Shown here: in pieces, positions 16,517 to 24,329 of the stretch | Layout: each line of letters starts with the position of its first letter | How positions within the stretch are numbered: position 1 is the first letter of the stretch | NCBI RefSeq assembly: GCF_016518545.1 | Contig: NZ_JACVTO010000015.1 | Span: 86,217-150,216, forward strand | From: Pseudomonas sp. S30 | GTDB lineage: Bacteria > Pseudomonadota > Gammaproteobacteria > Pseudomonadales > Pseudomonadaceae | Direction: 5' to 3' | DNA: 64,000 bases | Made by a program: the position numbers and the translations under genes | Notes under the pieces: model-generated | Told to the model about the DNA's origin: nothing | Databases searched by the model: none | What the model saw: only the letters and a program-made list of their open reading frames with translations

Positions 16517-17692
16517 TCAGCGCTGGACGGCCGCGGCAGCCCGAAAACCCGTCTCCAGGTCGTCGATCAGGTCAGCGCTGTCCTCGATGCCGACCGACAG
16601 GCGCAGCAGCGTTTCGCCAATGCCCATGCTCGCCTTCTGCGCCGGGCTCAGCGAGTTGTGCGACATGCTCCAGGAATGGTTGATCATGCTTTCCACGCCG
16701 CCCAGCGAATCGGCCAGCACGAAGATCGAGAGTGCCTCGACCAGGCGATTGACCGCGGCCCGATCGCCCTTCACCCGCAGTGCCACCACCGCCCCGCCGC
16801 TGCGCATCTGGCGCTGACACAAGGCATGCTGCGGATGGCTTGGCAGCCCCGGGTAGAACACCTGCTCGACCATCGGATGCCCCTCGAGGTGCTGCGCCAC
16901 GCGCAACGCATTGGCGCACTGACGCTCCATGCGCACATCGAGGGTCTTCAGGCCGCGCAGGGCCAGGTAACAGTCGAACGGCCCCTGGATCGCCCCCACC
17001 GCCATGCTGATCCGACGCAGGCGCGCCAGCAACTCGGCATTGCCCGCCACCACCACGCCACCGGTCAGGTCGGAGTGGCCGCCGATGTACTTGCTCGCCG
17101 AGTGCATGACCAGATCGACGCCCAGGGTGAGCGGGCGCTGGTTCCAGGGCGAGCAGAAGGTATTGTCGATGCAGGTGAGAATGCCCCGCGCACGGGCCAG
17201 CTCGCACAGCGCCGCGATGTCGACCAGGTGCAGCAGCGGATTGGTCGGCGACTCCAGCCAGATCATTCGTGTCTCGGGGCGAATGGCCGCGGCCACGGCG
17301 TCCAGGTCGTTGAGGTCGACGTAGGTCGTGGTCAGCCCGCTGCTGTGCGACCGGTAGTCTTCCATCAGACGGAATGTGCCACCGTAGACACCATTCATCA
17401 CCACCACGTGGGCATCCTTGGGCAGCAGTTCGAGCACCGTGGCGGTGGCGCTCACACCCGAGGCGCAGGCTACGGCGCCGACACCCTCTTCCAGCGCCGC
17501 GACGCAGGTTTCATAGGCATGGCGTGTGGGATTGGAGACACGGCTGTAGGCATATTCGGGGTTGTCATCCAGGCCGCGCTTGATGAACGAGCTGGAGGTG
17601 ACGATGGCCGGAAAGATGGCGTTATCGGCCACACTGGACTGCTCGCCGGCATGAATGGTACGGGTAGCGAAACTGCGCGGTTTGTCGGCCAT
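16517..17692 (-). CDS. Cystathionine gamma-synthase/lyase family PLP enzyme
   Basis: The 391-residue enzyme belongs to the Cys/Met metabolism PLP family. The PLP lysine is Lys201 in MHSASKYIGGHSDLTGG. YSRVSNPTRHAYE near residues 49-61, ACASGVSATATVLELL, IDNTFCSPWNQRPL and a SLGGVESMINHSWSMSH C-terminal block are all present. These features fit cystathionine gamma-synthase, gamma-lyase or methionine gamma-lyase, and the sequence alone does not separate them. The divergent Lrp-type gene 148 bases away recalls the mdeR-mdeA arrangement of P. putida, although this protein is clearly not MdeA itself. Confidence 0.85.
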   Translation of the reverse strand: MADKPRSFATRTIHAGEQSSVADNAIFPAIVTSSSFIKRGLDDNPEYAYSRVSNPTRHAYETCVAALEEGVGAVACASGVSATATVLELLPKDAHVVVMNGVYGGTFRLMEDYRSHSSGLTTTYVDLNDLDAVAAAIRPETRMIWLESPTNPLLHLVDIAALCELARARGILTCIDNTFCSPWNQRPLTLGVDLVMHSASKYIGGHSDLTGGVVVAGNAELLARLRRISMAVGAIQGPFDCYLALRGLKTLDVRMERQCANALRVAQHLEGHPMVEQVFYPGLPSHPQHALCQRQMRSGGAVVALRVKGDRAAVNRLVEALSIFVLADSLGGVESMINHSWSMSHNSLSPAQKASMGIGETLLRLSVGIEDSADLIDDLETGFRAAAAVQR

Positions 17693-17840
17693 GATCGGAG
17701 GCTTCTGCGGGGGTCGGAAAAGAGCGCCACTATGGCATAACCGGTCCCGACACGCCGCTACCTTTGCCCAATGGCGAGCAGGCCAGCGAGTGCGTTAGGC
17801 TGCACTTCTCCCACGATTGCAGACGAACGGCACGAACGCG

Positions 17841-18299
17841 ATGGACAGTTTCGACCAGCACATCCTCACCCTGCTCCAGCGTGACGCCTCGATCTCGCTG
17901 AAGGACCTGGCGGAGGCCGTCAACCTGACGACCACGCCATGCTGGAAACGGGTCAAGCGCCTGGAGGACGACGGCTACATCCGCAGCCGCGTCGCCCTGC
18001 TCGACCCGCAACGCCTGAACCTGGGCCTGAGCGTGTTCGTCCAGCTCAAGACCCAGCGCCACGACAGCGTCTGGCTCGAAGAATTCGCCCGCACCGTCAC
18101 GGCCTTCGAGGAAGTGATGGAGTTCTATCGCATGTCCGGCGACTGGGACTACATGCTGCGGGTGGTGGTGAGCGACATCGCCGCGTACGACCGTTTCTAC
18201 AAGCGCCTGATCACCTCAACCGAAGGCCTGTCGAACATCACGTCGAGCTTCGCCATGGAGCAGATCAAGTACACCACGGCCTTTCCGGTCTCGCGCTGA
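17841..18299 (+). CDS. Lrp/AsnC family transcriptional regulator
   Basis: The 152-residue protein has an N-terminal winged HTH (FDQHILTLLQRDASISLKDLAEAVNLTTTPCWKRVKRLEDDGYI) and a C-terminal RAM ligand domain (MEFYRMSGDWDYMLRVVVSDIAAYDRF). Lrp-type regulators usually sense amino acids and often control the adjacent divergent gene. Here that is the cystathionine/methionine lyase-like gene. I chose ATG 17841. A TTG at 17817 would add eight residues. The 148-bp divergent spacer should hold its operator, but I cannot define it by eye. Confidence 0.88.
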   Translation: MDSFDQHILTLLQRDASISLKDLAEAVNLTTTPCWKRVKRLEDDGYIRSRVALLDPQRLNLGLSVFVQLKTQRHDSVWLEEFARTVTAFEEVMEFYRMSGDWDYMLRVVVSDIAAYDRFYKRLITSTEGLSNITSSFAMEQIKYTTAFPVSR

Positions 18300-18313
18300 G
18301 CACCTAGGGCTCA

Positions 18314-18336
18314 GGCGATAGAGCAGACCTATCGCC
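18314..18336 (+). terminator. Hairpin after the Lrp-type gene
   Basis: A perfect 8-bp stem (GGCGATAG / CTATCGCC) with a 7-base loop begins 15 bases after the regulator stop. There is no T-run, so it is a possible weak terminator or 3'-end stabiliser. Confidence 0.4.
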
Positions 18337-18353
18337 CAGTCGGCGAAAGCGAT

Positions 18354-18380
18354 TTGACGTGCCGCTGCACAGGTTATAGC
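18354..18380 (+). promoter_or_regulatory. Candidate promoter for moaA
   Basis: TTGACG at 18354-18359 is followed 15 bases later by TATAGC at 18375-18380. The spacing is short for sigma-70, so this is tentative. It would place the start of transcription about 45 bases before the GTG of moaA. Confidence 0.35.
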
Positions 18381-18429
18381 GTGGACTCCATGTGCGGCGC
18401 GATTGCCGTCTCCTGCCTCGAGCGCGAAC

Positions 18430-19434
18430 GTGGAACAGCACCCTGCGGCCCTGATCGACGATTTCAACCGGAAAATCGACTACCTGCGGATGTCGGTCAC
18501 CGACCGCTGCGACTTCCGTTGCGTCTACTGCATGGCCGAAGACATGCAGTTCCTGCCGCGCCAGCAGATCCTCAGCCTCGAGGAGCTGTACCAGGTCGCC
18601 GAGCGCTTCGTCGCCATGGGCACCCGCAAGATCCGCCTGACCGGTGGCGAGCCGCTGGTGCGCCAGGGCATCGTCGAGCTGTGCGCACGCATCGCCGCCC
18701 TGCCCGGCCTGCGCGAACTGTGCCTGACCAGCAATGGCTCACAGCTCGTGCGCCTGGCCGACCCGCTGTTCGCGGCCGGCGTCTCGCGCTTGAACGTCAG
18801 CCTGGACAGCCTGGACAGTACCCGTTTCAAGGCCCTCACCCGCACTGGCGACCTGGACCAGGTGATCGCCGGCATCGACGCTGCCCGCAGTGCGGGCTTT
18901 CGCCGCACCAAGCTCAACTGCGTGGTGCTCAAGGGGCGCAACGACGATGAACTGGTGGATCTGGTGCAGTTCGCCATCGACCGCGAGCTGGATATCACGT
19001 TCATCGAGGAAATGCCACTGGGGGTGATCCAGGAGCATGAGCGGGGCGAGTCGTTCTACTCCAGCGACGAAGTGCGTGCGCGCCTGGCCGAACGCTTCAC
19101 CCTGATCGAGTCGGCCGAATCCTCGCAAGGCCCGGCCCGCTACTGGCGCCTGGCCGAGGCACCGCACACCCGTGTCGGCTTCATCTCGCCCCACAGTCAC
19201 AATTTCTGCGCCACCTGCAACCGCGTGAGGCTGACCGTCGAAGGCCGCCTGCTGCTGTGCCTGGGCAACGAACACTCGCTGGACCTCAAGCAGGTGCTGC
19301 GCAGCCATCCCGGCGACCGCGACCGCCTGGACCAGGCCATCCGCGACGCCTTGCACCTCAAGCCCTATCGCCATCATTTCGAAGTGGGCGGCGAGGTGCA
19401 GATCCTGCGTTTCATGAACATGACCGGTGGCTGA
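18430..19434 (+). CDS. moaA: GTP 3',8-cyclase MoaA
   Basis: The 334-residue radical SAM enzyme converts GTP to 3',8-cyclo-GTP, the first step of molybdenum cofactor synthesis. The radical-SAM cluster ligands are Cys27, Cys31 and Cys34 in TDRCDFRCVYC. GGEPLVR follows. The second cluster is bound by CATCNRVRLTVEGRLLLC. The protein ends in the conserved GG (MNMTGG). I chose the GTG at 18430, giving MEQHPAALIDDFNRKIDYLRM. A longer frame from 18403 is less plausible. A bestrophin gene follows at 21 bases. Confidence 0.95.
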   Translation: MEQHPAALIDDFNRKIDYLRMSVTDRCDFRCVYCMAEDMQFLPRQQILSLEELYQVAERFVAMGTRKIRLTGGEPLVRQGIVELCARIAALPGLRELCLTSNGSQLVRLADPLFAAGVSRLNVSLDSLDSTRFKALTRTGDLDQVIAGIDAARSAGFRRTKLNCVVLKGRNDDELVDLVQFAIDRELDITFIEEMPLGVIQEHERGESFYSSDEVRARLAERFTLIESAESSQGPARYWRLAEAPHTRVGFISPHSHNFCATCNRVRLTVEGRLLLCLGNEHSLDLKQVLRSHPGDRDRLDQAIRDALHLKPYRHHFEVGGEVQILRFMNMTGG

Positions 19435-19455
19435 GCGGCCGCCTCTGGAATCGCC

Positions 19456-20352
19456 TTGATCGTCCATACCCACACCGACATGCTGCGCATGTTGTTCACC
19501 TTGCGCGGCTCGGTGGTCAAGCGCATCGCATGGCGCTGCCTGATGGTGACCCTGCTGGCAGCGCTGATCGTGCTGGTGGAACGGCATTACCCGGCGTTTT
19601 TCTATCCGGTCAGCGCCACGCCTTTCACGCTGCTGGGCCTGTCGCTGTCGATCTTCATGAGCTTTCGCAACAACGCCTGCTACGACCGCTGGTGGGAAGG
19701 ACGCAAAGCCTGGGGACGAATGATCATCGAAGTCCGCTCGTTCGTGCGCGAGAGCGTTGTCATCACCGACCCCGCCCAGCGGGCCAGCTTGCTGCGTAGC
19801 CTGTGCGGCTTCGCCCACGGGCTCAACGCGCGCCTGCGCGGCGAAGACGACGCGCAGGCAGCTGCGCCTTGGCTGGCGCAGGGCGCAGCGATCTCGCCGC
19901 ACAACGTGTGCGACGGCATCCTGCGCCATATCGGCGAGCAGTGCGCGCGCCTTGCCAGCGAGCAGCGCATTGGCGAGTTTCGCTACATGACCCTCGAACA
20001 GCGGCTGGTCGGGCTGTCCGAGGTGCAAGCGACCTGCGAGCGGATCAAGGGCACGCCCCTGCCGTTTCCCTACACCTTGCTGCTGCACCGCACCATCTAC
20101 ATCTTCTGCCTGTTGCTGCCGTTCGCCCTGGCCGAGCCGCTCGGCTGGCTGGCGCCACTGTTCACCACCATCGTCAGCTACACCTTCCTGGGGCTGGATG
20201 CGATCGGCAACGAGCTGGAAGACCCGTTCGGCCGCGACGAGAACGACCTGCCCACCGACGCCCTGGTCCGCATGATAGAACGCGATGTGCTGTCGGCCCT
20301 GGGCGAACCATTGCCTGCGGTACTGGAGCCGGTCGAGCACGTGTTGAGCTGA
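19456..20352 (+). CDS. Bestrophin family protein (UPF0187)
   Basis: The 298-residue membrane protein has the bestrophin pattern. Hydrophobic segments lie near residues 29-41 and 50-65, with the hallmark SFRNNACYDRWWEGRKAWG at about 69-87. Two hydrophobic helices follow near residues 210-250 with LDAIGNELEDPFGRDENDLP. Bacterial bestrophins form pentameric ion channels, often cation-selective. The start is a TTG at 19456 with TCTGGAA 5 bases before it. The short gap after moaA suggests cotranscription, although no functional link is apparent. Confidence 0.88.
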   Translation: MIVHTHTDMLRMLFTLRGSVVKRIAWRCLMVTLLAALIVLVERHYPAFFYPVSATPFTLLGLSLSIFMSFRNNACYDRWWEGRKAWGRMIIEVRSFVRESVVITDPAQRASLLRSLCGFAHGLNARLRGEDDAQAAAPWLAQGAAISPHNVCDGILRHIGEQCARLASEQRIGEFRYMTLEQRLVGLSEVQATCERIKGTPLPFPYTLLLHRTIYIFCLLLPFALAEPLGWLAPLFTTIVSYTFLGLDAIGNELEDPFGRDENDLPTDALVRMIERDVLSALGEPLPAVLEPVEHVLS

Positions 20353-20464
20353 TGACGAGCGCGTCGATTTGTCACGCTGGGCCTTTTGCGTCACCCTAGC
20401 CGTGCGGCGCGAGCGTCCTGTATGGGCGACGTACGGTCCGCCCCCTTCCTCGCCAGGCCGGACC

Positions 20465-21355
20465 ATGGACATCAAGCAGCTCAAGTTCCTCATCGCCCTC
20501 GACCAGACCCGCCACTTCGGCCAGGCCGCCGAGCTGTGCCATATTTCCCAGCCGACCCTGTCGATGCGCCTGCGCAATCTGGAAGAAGAACTCGACCTGG
20601 TGCTGGTCGAGCGCGGCCAGCGCTTCGAAGGTTTCACCGAAGCCGGCGAGCGTATCCTGGCCTGGGCCAAGACCCTGCTGGCCGCCCACGATGGCCTGCA
20701 TGCCGAAGCCGCCAGCTGCCGTGGTCAGGTGGTGGGCAACCTGCGCCTGGGCAGCGTGCCGCTGGCCAGCTTCGATCCCATGACGCTGCTGCTGCCCTTG
20801 CGGGAGAAGTACCCGGAACTGCATCTGCAACTGAGTTCGCTGAGCTCGCAGCAGATCGTCGCTGGCCTGAGCCGCAACCAGCTCGACCTGGGCCTCTGCT
20901 ACCTGGACCAGGTCGACTTGAGCTTCTTCGAAGTGATCGAGCTGGGCACCACCACGATGGGCCTGTTGCACGACACCCGGCACTTTCAGTTCGAAGGCGA
21001 GCGACTGCAGTGGGAGGCACTGGCCGACGTGCCGCTGGGCCTGCTGAGCAAGGGCATGCATTATCGCCAGTCGCTGGACCTGAGCTTTCGCAGCCGCGCG
21101 CTGGAGCCTCAGGCGGTGCTGGAAAGCGACTCCACCTTCCATCTGATCCAGGCCGTGAACGCCGGCATCTGCTGCGCGGTGATGCCGCTGGACTGTGGAC
21201 TGGAGGCGCTGAACGAACACCTGCGCATCGTGCCAGTGGACGACGCGCGCATCCACAGCCCGGTCGGCCTGCTTCTGCGACGCAGCGAGCCGCGCCCGGC
21301 CATCGCACAGCAGTGCTTCGACCATGCGCGGGCGTTGTTTGGTTGCAGGCAGTGA
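20465..21355 (+). CDS. LysR family transcriptional regulator
   Basis: The 296-residue protein has the LysR winged HTH (MDIKQLKFLIALDQTRHFGQAAELCHISQPTLSMRLRNLEEEL) and a substrate-binding domain (GNLRLGSVPLASFDPMTLLLPLREKYPELHL). The target genes are unknown. It is not divergent from any obvious partner, so regulation of the tail-collar gene or moaA should not be assumed. Its stop codon (21353-21355) directly abuts the position where the restored tail-collar frame on the opposite strand would end. ATG 20465 follows GCCAGGCCGGACC. Confidence 0.88.
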   Translation: MDIKQLKFLIALDQTRHFGQAAELCHISQPTLSMRLRNLEEELDLVLVERGQRFEGFTEAGERILAWAKTLLAAHDGLHAEAASCRGQVVGNLRLGSVPLASFDPMTLLLPLREKYPELHLQLSSLSSQQIVAGLSRNQLDLGLCYLDQVDLSFFEVIELGTTTMGLLHDTRHFQFEGERLQWEALADVPLGLLSKGMHYRQSLDLSFRSRALEPQAVLESDSTFHLIQAVNAGICCAVMPLDCGLEALNEHLRIVPVDDARIHSPVGLLLRRSEPRPAIAQQCFDHARALFGCRQ

Positions 21356-21447
21356 TTAATATTTGATCAATGCGAGTAGGGCCAGGTTGCGCGGACGCAT
21401 AATCCCCGAGTAACCGCGGTCTTGGGCTAAACCTGGGGAAGAGTAGT

Positions 21448-22203
21448 TTACGGTAGCATCCCCCCCCCCAGGGCCACGCTGGCATAGTCACTGGTCGAAT
21501 ATGCATCGACCCCCATCGCCACCTGTGAAGCGGCGCCGCCGTTTTGAGTGGTACTGGCACTCCAGATACCATTGGGCTTGCTTTGAGTTGTGTCGTAGGC
21601 CAAAAGACTGCCTTTTTGCAGAGTACCGAACACGCGATCCTTGTCGACACCCCGGCTATCGTCGAAACCACGGATGAACTCACCGCGCAAGTCTGGAACA
21701 TTGAAGGTAGTCGAACTGTCACCTTGTCCGAAGGTAGTGCCAATGGCCTCGAACAGCGCACTATAAGTACTGCGCGAAACCTCGGCTCCATCGGCTTTGA
21801 GCCAGCCTCCCGGGACGCTTCTGGCGGCGCTGTACTTGATGTCCCCAGGTGTCGCCCCCGCGTAGCCAATCAGTTGCCCAAGAGTCACCGCATGCTGGCT
21901 ACGGGTCGCATCAGCGACTTGCTGGGTACCGCCCTCACATTCCAGAAGTATCCAGCACAGCGCACCATCATTGAGTGAACCACCGACATGCGACACTAGC
22001 GTGACATTGCCCCCGCTCACGATCTCATCGCCCTGCAAAGGCTGGCTGGCCAAGCCATAAATAGGCGCCTGCGCCAGACCATCTGGGGAATAAGCAGCTA
22101 TCGCGGAGTTGGTAGCAGTCGCTCGGAATCGCTGTATCACACCATTGGTAGTTGGCAGCGCCGCGAACGGGATAGCGTTTTGTGCGGAATAAAGAGTTGT
22201 CAT
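21448..22203 (-). CDS. Orphan phage tail-collar (tail fiber) protein, frameshifted at a G10 tract
   Basis: As read, the frame gives 251 residues ending LGGGMLP. The body has a tail-collar domain: a GDIKYSAARSVPGGWLKADGAEV block around residues 140-165, then FGQGDSSTTFNVPDLRGEFIRGFDDSRGVDKDR. Ten consecutive G at 21460-21469 (minus strand) encode the last glycines. One base added or two removed would continue the frame 34 more residues. That tail ends RPRNLALLALIKY at a TAA at 21356-21358, the canonical end of this family, giving 282 residues. The observed version is therefore truncated, either genuinely, by phase variation, or by a homopolymer error. AAGAGGAAAC precedes the ATG. No other phage gene is near, and base composition is more AT-rich than the neighbours. 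It was probably acquired by transfer. Confidence 0.8.
   Translation of the reverse strand: MTTLYSAQNAIPFAALPTTNGVIQRFRATATNSAIAAYSPDGLAQAPIYGLASQPLQGDEIVSGGNVTLVSHVGGSLNDGALCWILLECEGGTQQVADATRSQHAVTLGQLIGYAGATPGDIKYSAARSVPGGWLKADGAEVSRSTYSALFEAIGTTFGQGDSSTTFNVPDLRGEFIRGFDDSRGVDKDRVFGTLQKGSLLAYDTTQSKPNGIWSASTTQNGGAASQVAMGVDAYSTSDYASVALGGGMLP
21460..21469 (-). repeat. Homopolymeric G10 tract inside the tail-collar gene
   Basis: Ten C on the plus strand (ten G in the coding direction) lie near the 3' end of the gene. In-frame lengths would be 8, 11 or 14. The observed 10 is out of frame. Tracts of this kind slip during replication and are also a common source of sequencing error. Confidence 0.9.
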
Positions 22204-22270
22204 TGAAACGTTTCCTCTTGAGTGGGTTGAGGGGCCTGATAAGAGGCCTCTCAAACAATCTATGCGCAGA

Positions 22271-22311
22271 TGCATTTTTATTCAATGCATTAATGCATAT
22301 TCTTGTTGCAT
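22271..22311 (-). promoter_or_regulatory. AT-rich cluster of TGCAT repeats upstream of the tail-collar gene
   Basis: TGCAT occurs at 22271, 22286, 22294 and 22307, and ATGCATTAATGCAT at 22285-22298 is a perfect 14-bp palindrome. The cluster sits 70-110 bases before the ATG at 22203, in the most AT-rich stretch of the area. It is a plausible promoter/operator region of the acquired gene. Confidence 0.4.
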
Positions 22312-22332
22312 CATCCTTTTCGCAACGCCCAC

Positions 22333-22371
22333 AAAAAAGCCACGCGTTCGTCGATGACGAAGCGCGTGGCT
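22333..22371 (-). terminator. Rho-independent terminator of mqo
   Basis: On the minus strand, AGCCACGCG and CGCGTGGCT flank a short internal stem, and a run of six T follows the hairpin. It lies about 55 bases after the mqo stop. Confidence 0.85.
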
Positions 22372-22424
22372 CGGTGTAGCGCCAACCGGCCCGCCAGAAG
22401 GCGGAACGGGTGCAGTGCAGCGCC

Positions 22425-24068
22425 TTACAACGCCATGTCGTTGGAGGCCTTGCTCTCGACAGGTGCGCTCGGCTCGGTGCCGGTGCTGGTGCCGACGCTC
22501 TGGTCGATCACCGGCGGCTTGTCCAGCTGCAGCACTTCGGCGGTGTAGTTCCACTCTTTCTGCACGGCGGCAGGCGAGTCGTTCAGCTTGGTGCCATAGC
22601 TCGGCACGATCTCGTGCAGACGCGCTTGCCACTCAGGAGTGGCGACCTTGTCCTTGAACACGTTTTCCAGCACGTTCATCATGATCGGCGCGGCGGTCGA
22701 GGCGCCTGGCGAAGCACCCAGCAGGGCCGCCAGGGTACGGTCATCGGAGGTCACCACTTCGGTGCCCAGCTTCAGCACGCCACCCTTCTCCGGGTCTTTC
22801 TTGATGATCTGCACGCGCTGGCCAGCCTGCCACAGGCGCCAGTCTTCTTTCTTGGCGTGCGGGAAGTAGGTGCGCAGGGCTTCCATGCGCTCGTCGTCCG
22901 TCAGCATCAGCTGGCCGGCGAGGTATTCGACCAGCGGGAATTCATCCACGCCAACCTTGGTCATCGGCCACACGTTGTGCACGGTGGTGCTGCTGAGCAG
23001 GTCGAGGTAGGAGCCGTTCTTGAGGAACTTCGACGAGAAGGTCGCGAATGGCCCGAAGAGGATCACGCGCTTGCCGTCCAGCACGCGGGTGTCCAGGTGC
23101 GGTACCGACATGGGCGGTGCACCGGTGGAGGCCACGCCGTAGGCCTTGGCCATGTGCTGCATGGCGATGGTAGGGTTCTCGGTGACCAGGAACGAGCCGC
23201 CGACCGGGAAGCCGCCGTAATTCTGCGCTTCAGGAATACCCGATTTCTGCAGCAGCTTCAGCGCGCCGCCGCCGGCACCGATGAACAGGAACTTGGCATC
23301 GGTGGCGGCAGTGTCACCGGTCTTCAGGTTCTTGTACTCGACGTGCCAGGAGCCGTCCTTGTTGCGGGTGATGTCGCGCACTTCGCTGGACAGCTTCAGC
23401 TTGAAGTTGTCGCGGGTCTGCAGGTGGCTGACGTACTGACGGGTCACTTCACCCCAGTTGACGTCGGTGCCGATCGGCGTCCAGGTGACCGCCAGCTTTT
23501 GGTTGGGGTCGCGGCCTTCCATCATCAGAGGCACCCACTTGGCGATCTGCGCGTGGTCCTCGGAATACTGCATCGGGCGGAACAGCGGGCTGGCCTGCAG
23601 CGCCTCGTAGCGCTTCTTCAGGTAGGAGATGTTGTCATCGCCCCAGACGAAGCTCATGTGCGGGGTGCTGTTGATGAACGAGTGCGGGTTCTTCAGCACG
23701 CCCTGGCGCACCTGCCAGGCGAGGAACTGACGGGTCACCTGGAAGGCTTCGTTGATTTCCACCGCCTTGGTAATGCTGACGTTGCCGTCTTTGTCGATCG
23801 GGGTGTAGTTCATCTCGGCAAGGCCGGAGTGGCCAGTACCGGCGTTGTTCCAGCCGTTGGAGCTTTCTTCGGCGACGCCATCGAGGCGCTCGACCATTTC
23901 CATCGACCAGCCCGGCTCCAGCTCGTTGAGCCAGACGCCCAGGGTGGCGCTCATGATGCCGCCGCCGATCAGCAACACGTCGACTTTCTTGGCGTCTTCG
24001 GCGTGGGCCTGCATGAAGGACGCCGCGACAGCCAGACTCAGCAAGGTCTTGCCAGCTTTCTTGAACAT
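22425..24068 (-). CDS. mqo: Malate:quinone oxidoreductase
   Basis: The 547-residue FAD enzyme oxidises malate to oxaloacetate and passes electrons to the quinone pool at the inner membrane. The dinucleotide-binding motif is VDVLLIGGGIMSATLGVWLNELEP near residues 28-51. ERLDGVAEESSNGWNNAGTGHSGLAEMNYTP and the C-terminal LGASPGASTAAPIM block are family signatures. Unusually for the family, but as in one of the pseudomonad paralogues, it begins with a signal-like segment (LLSLAVAASFMQAHA). It therefore may be exported or membrane-tethered. A strong terminator follows. Confidence 0.94.
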   Translation of the reverse strand: MFKKAGKTLLSLAVAASFMQAHAEDAKKVDVLLIGGGIMSATLGVWLNELEPGWSMEMVERLDGVAEESSNGWNNAGTGHSGLAEMNYTPIDKDGNVSITKAVEINEAFQVTRQFLAWQVRQGVLKNPHSFINSTPHMSFVWGDDNISYLKKRYEALQASPLFRPMQYSEDHAQIAKWVPLMMEGRDPNQKLAVTWTPIGTDVNWGEVTRQYVSHLQTRDNFKLKLSSEVRDITRNKDGSWHVEYKNLKTGDTAATDAKFLFIGAGGGALKLLQKSGIPEAQNYGGFPVGGSFLVTENPTIAMQHMAKAYGVASTGAPPMSVPHLDTRVLDGKRVILFGPFATFSSKFLKNGSYLDLLSSTTVHNVWPMTKVGVDEFPLVEYLAGQLMLTDDERMEALRTYFPHAKKEDWRLWQAGQRVQIIKKDPEKGGVLKLGTEVVTSDDRTLAALLGASPGASTAAPIMMNVLENVFKDKVATPEWQARLHEIVPSYGTKLNDSPAAVQKEWNYTAEVLQLDKPPVIDQSVGTSTGTEPSAPVESKASNDMAL

Positions 24069-24282
24069 TGATCACTTCCAGTCAGTAGAACGGAGGGCCT
24101 GTGGCTGGCCCGGGTGTAACTTGTTCTTCAGCGCAGGCTTTTTGTGATCATTGTTCGGCTGCCAGAGAACCCGTGAGCGCGACAGCCTTTGGTCTGATTG
24201 ACGTGGATCGGCTGAAACGGTTGCGGATTGTAACTGAAATGCCAGCACAAACAAATTGCCGTTCCATCCGTCAAGGTGGCGC

Positions 24283-24299
24283 TTTGTCCCAGGGACAAA
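24283..24299. promoter_or_regulatory. Perfect 17-bp palindrome between perM and mqo
   Basis: TTTGTCCC-A-GGGACAAA is a perfect dyad. It fits the TTGT-N7-ACAA layout described for the HexR operator in P. putida, and it could equally be part of the perM terminator region. It lies 215 bases upstream of the mqo start. Confidence 0.4.
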
Positions 24300-24320
24300 A
24301 TGCCCGGCGCCTGGCCGGGC
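24297..24320 (-). terminator. Probable terminator of perM
   Basis: On the minus strand, GCCCGGC and GCCGGGC form a 7-bp stem with a 5-base loop, followed by ATTTTGT. It lies 10 bases after the perM stop. Confidence 0.6.
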
Positions 24321-24329
24321 AGGCGCCGA

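Noticed and set aside
18739..20670. A 643-codon frame on the minus strand across moaA, the bestrophin gene and the LysR gene
   Set aside because: It spans three genes on the other strand and reads as a codon-bias artefact.
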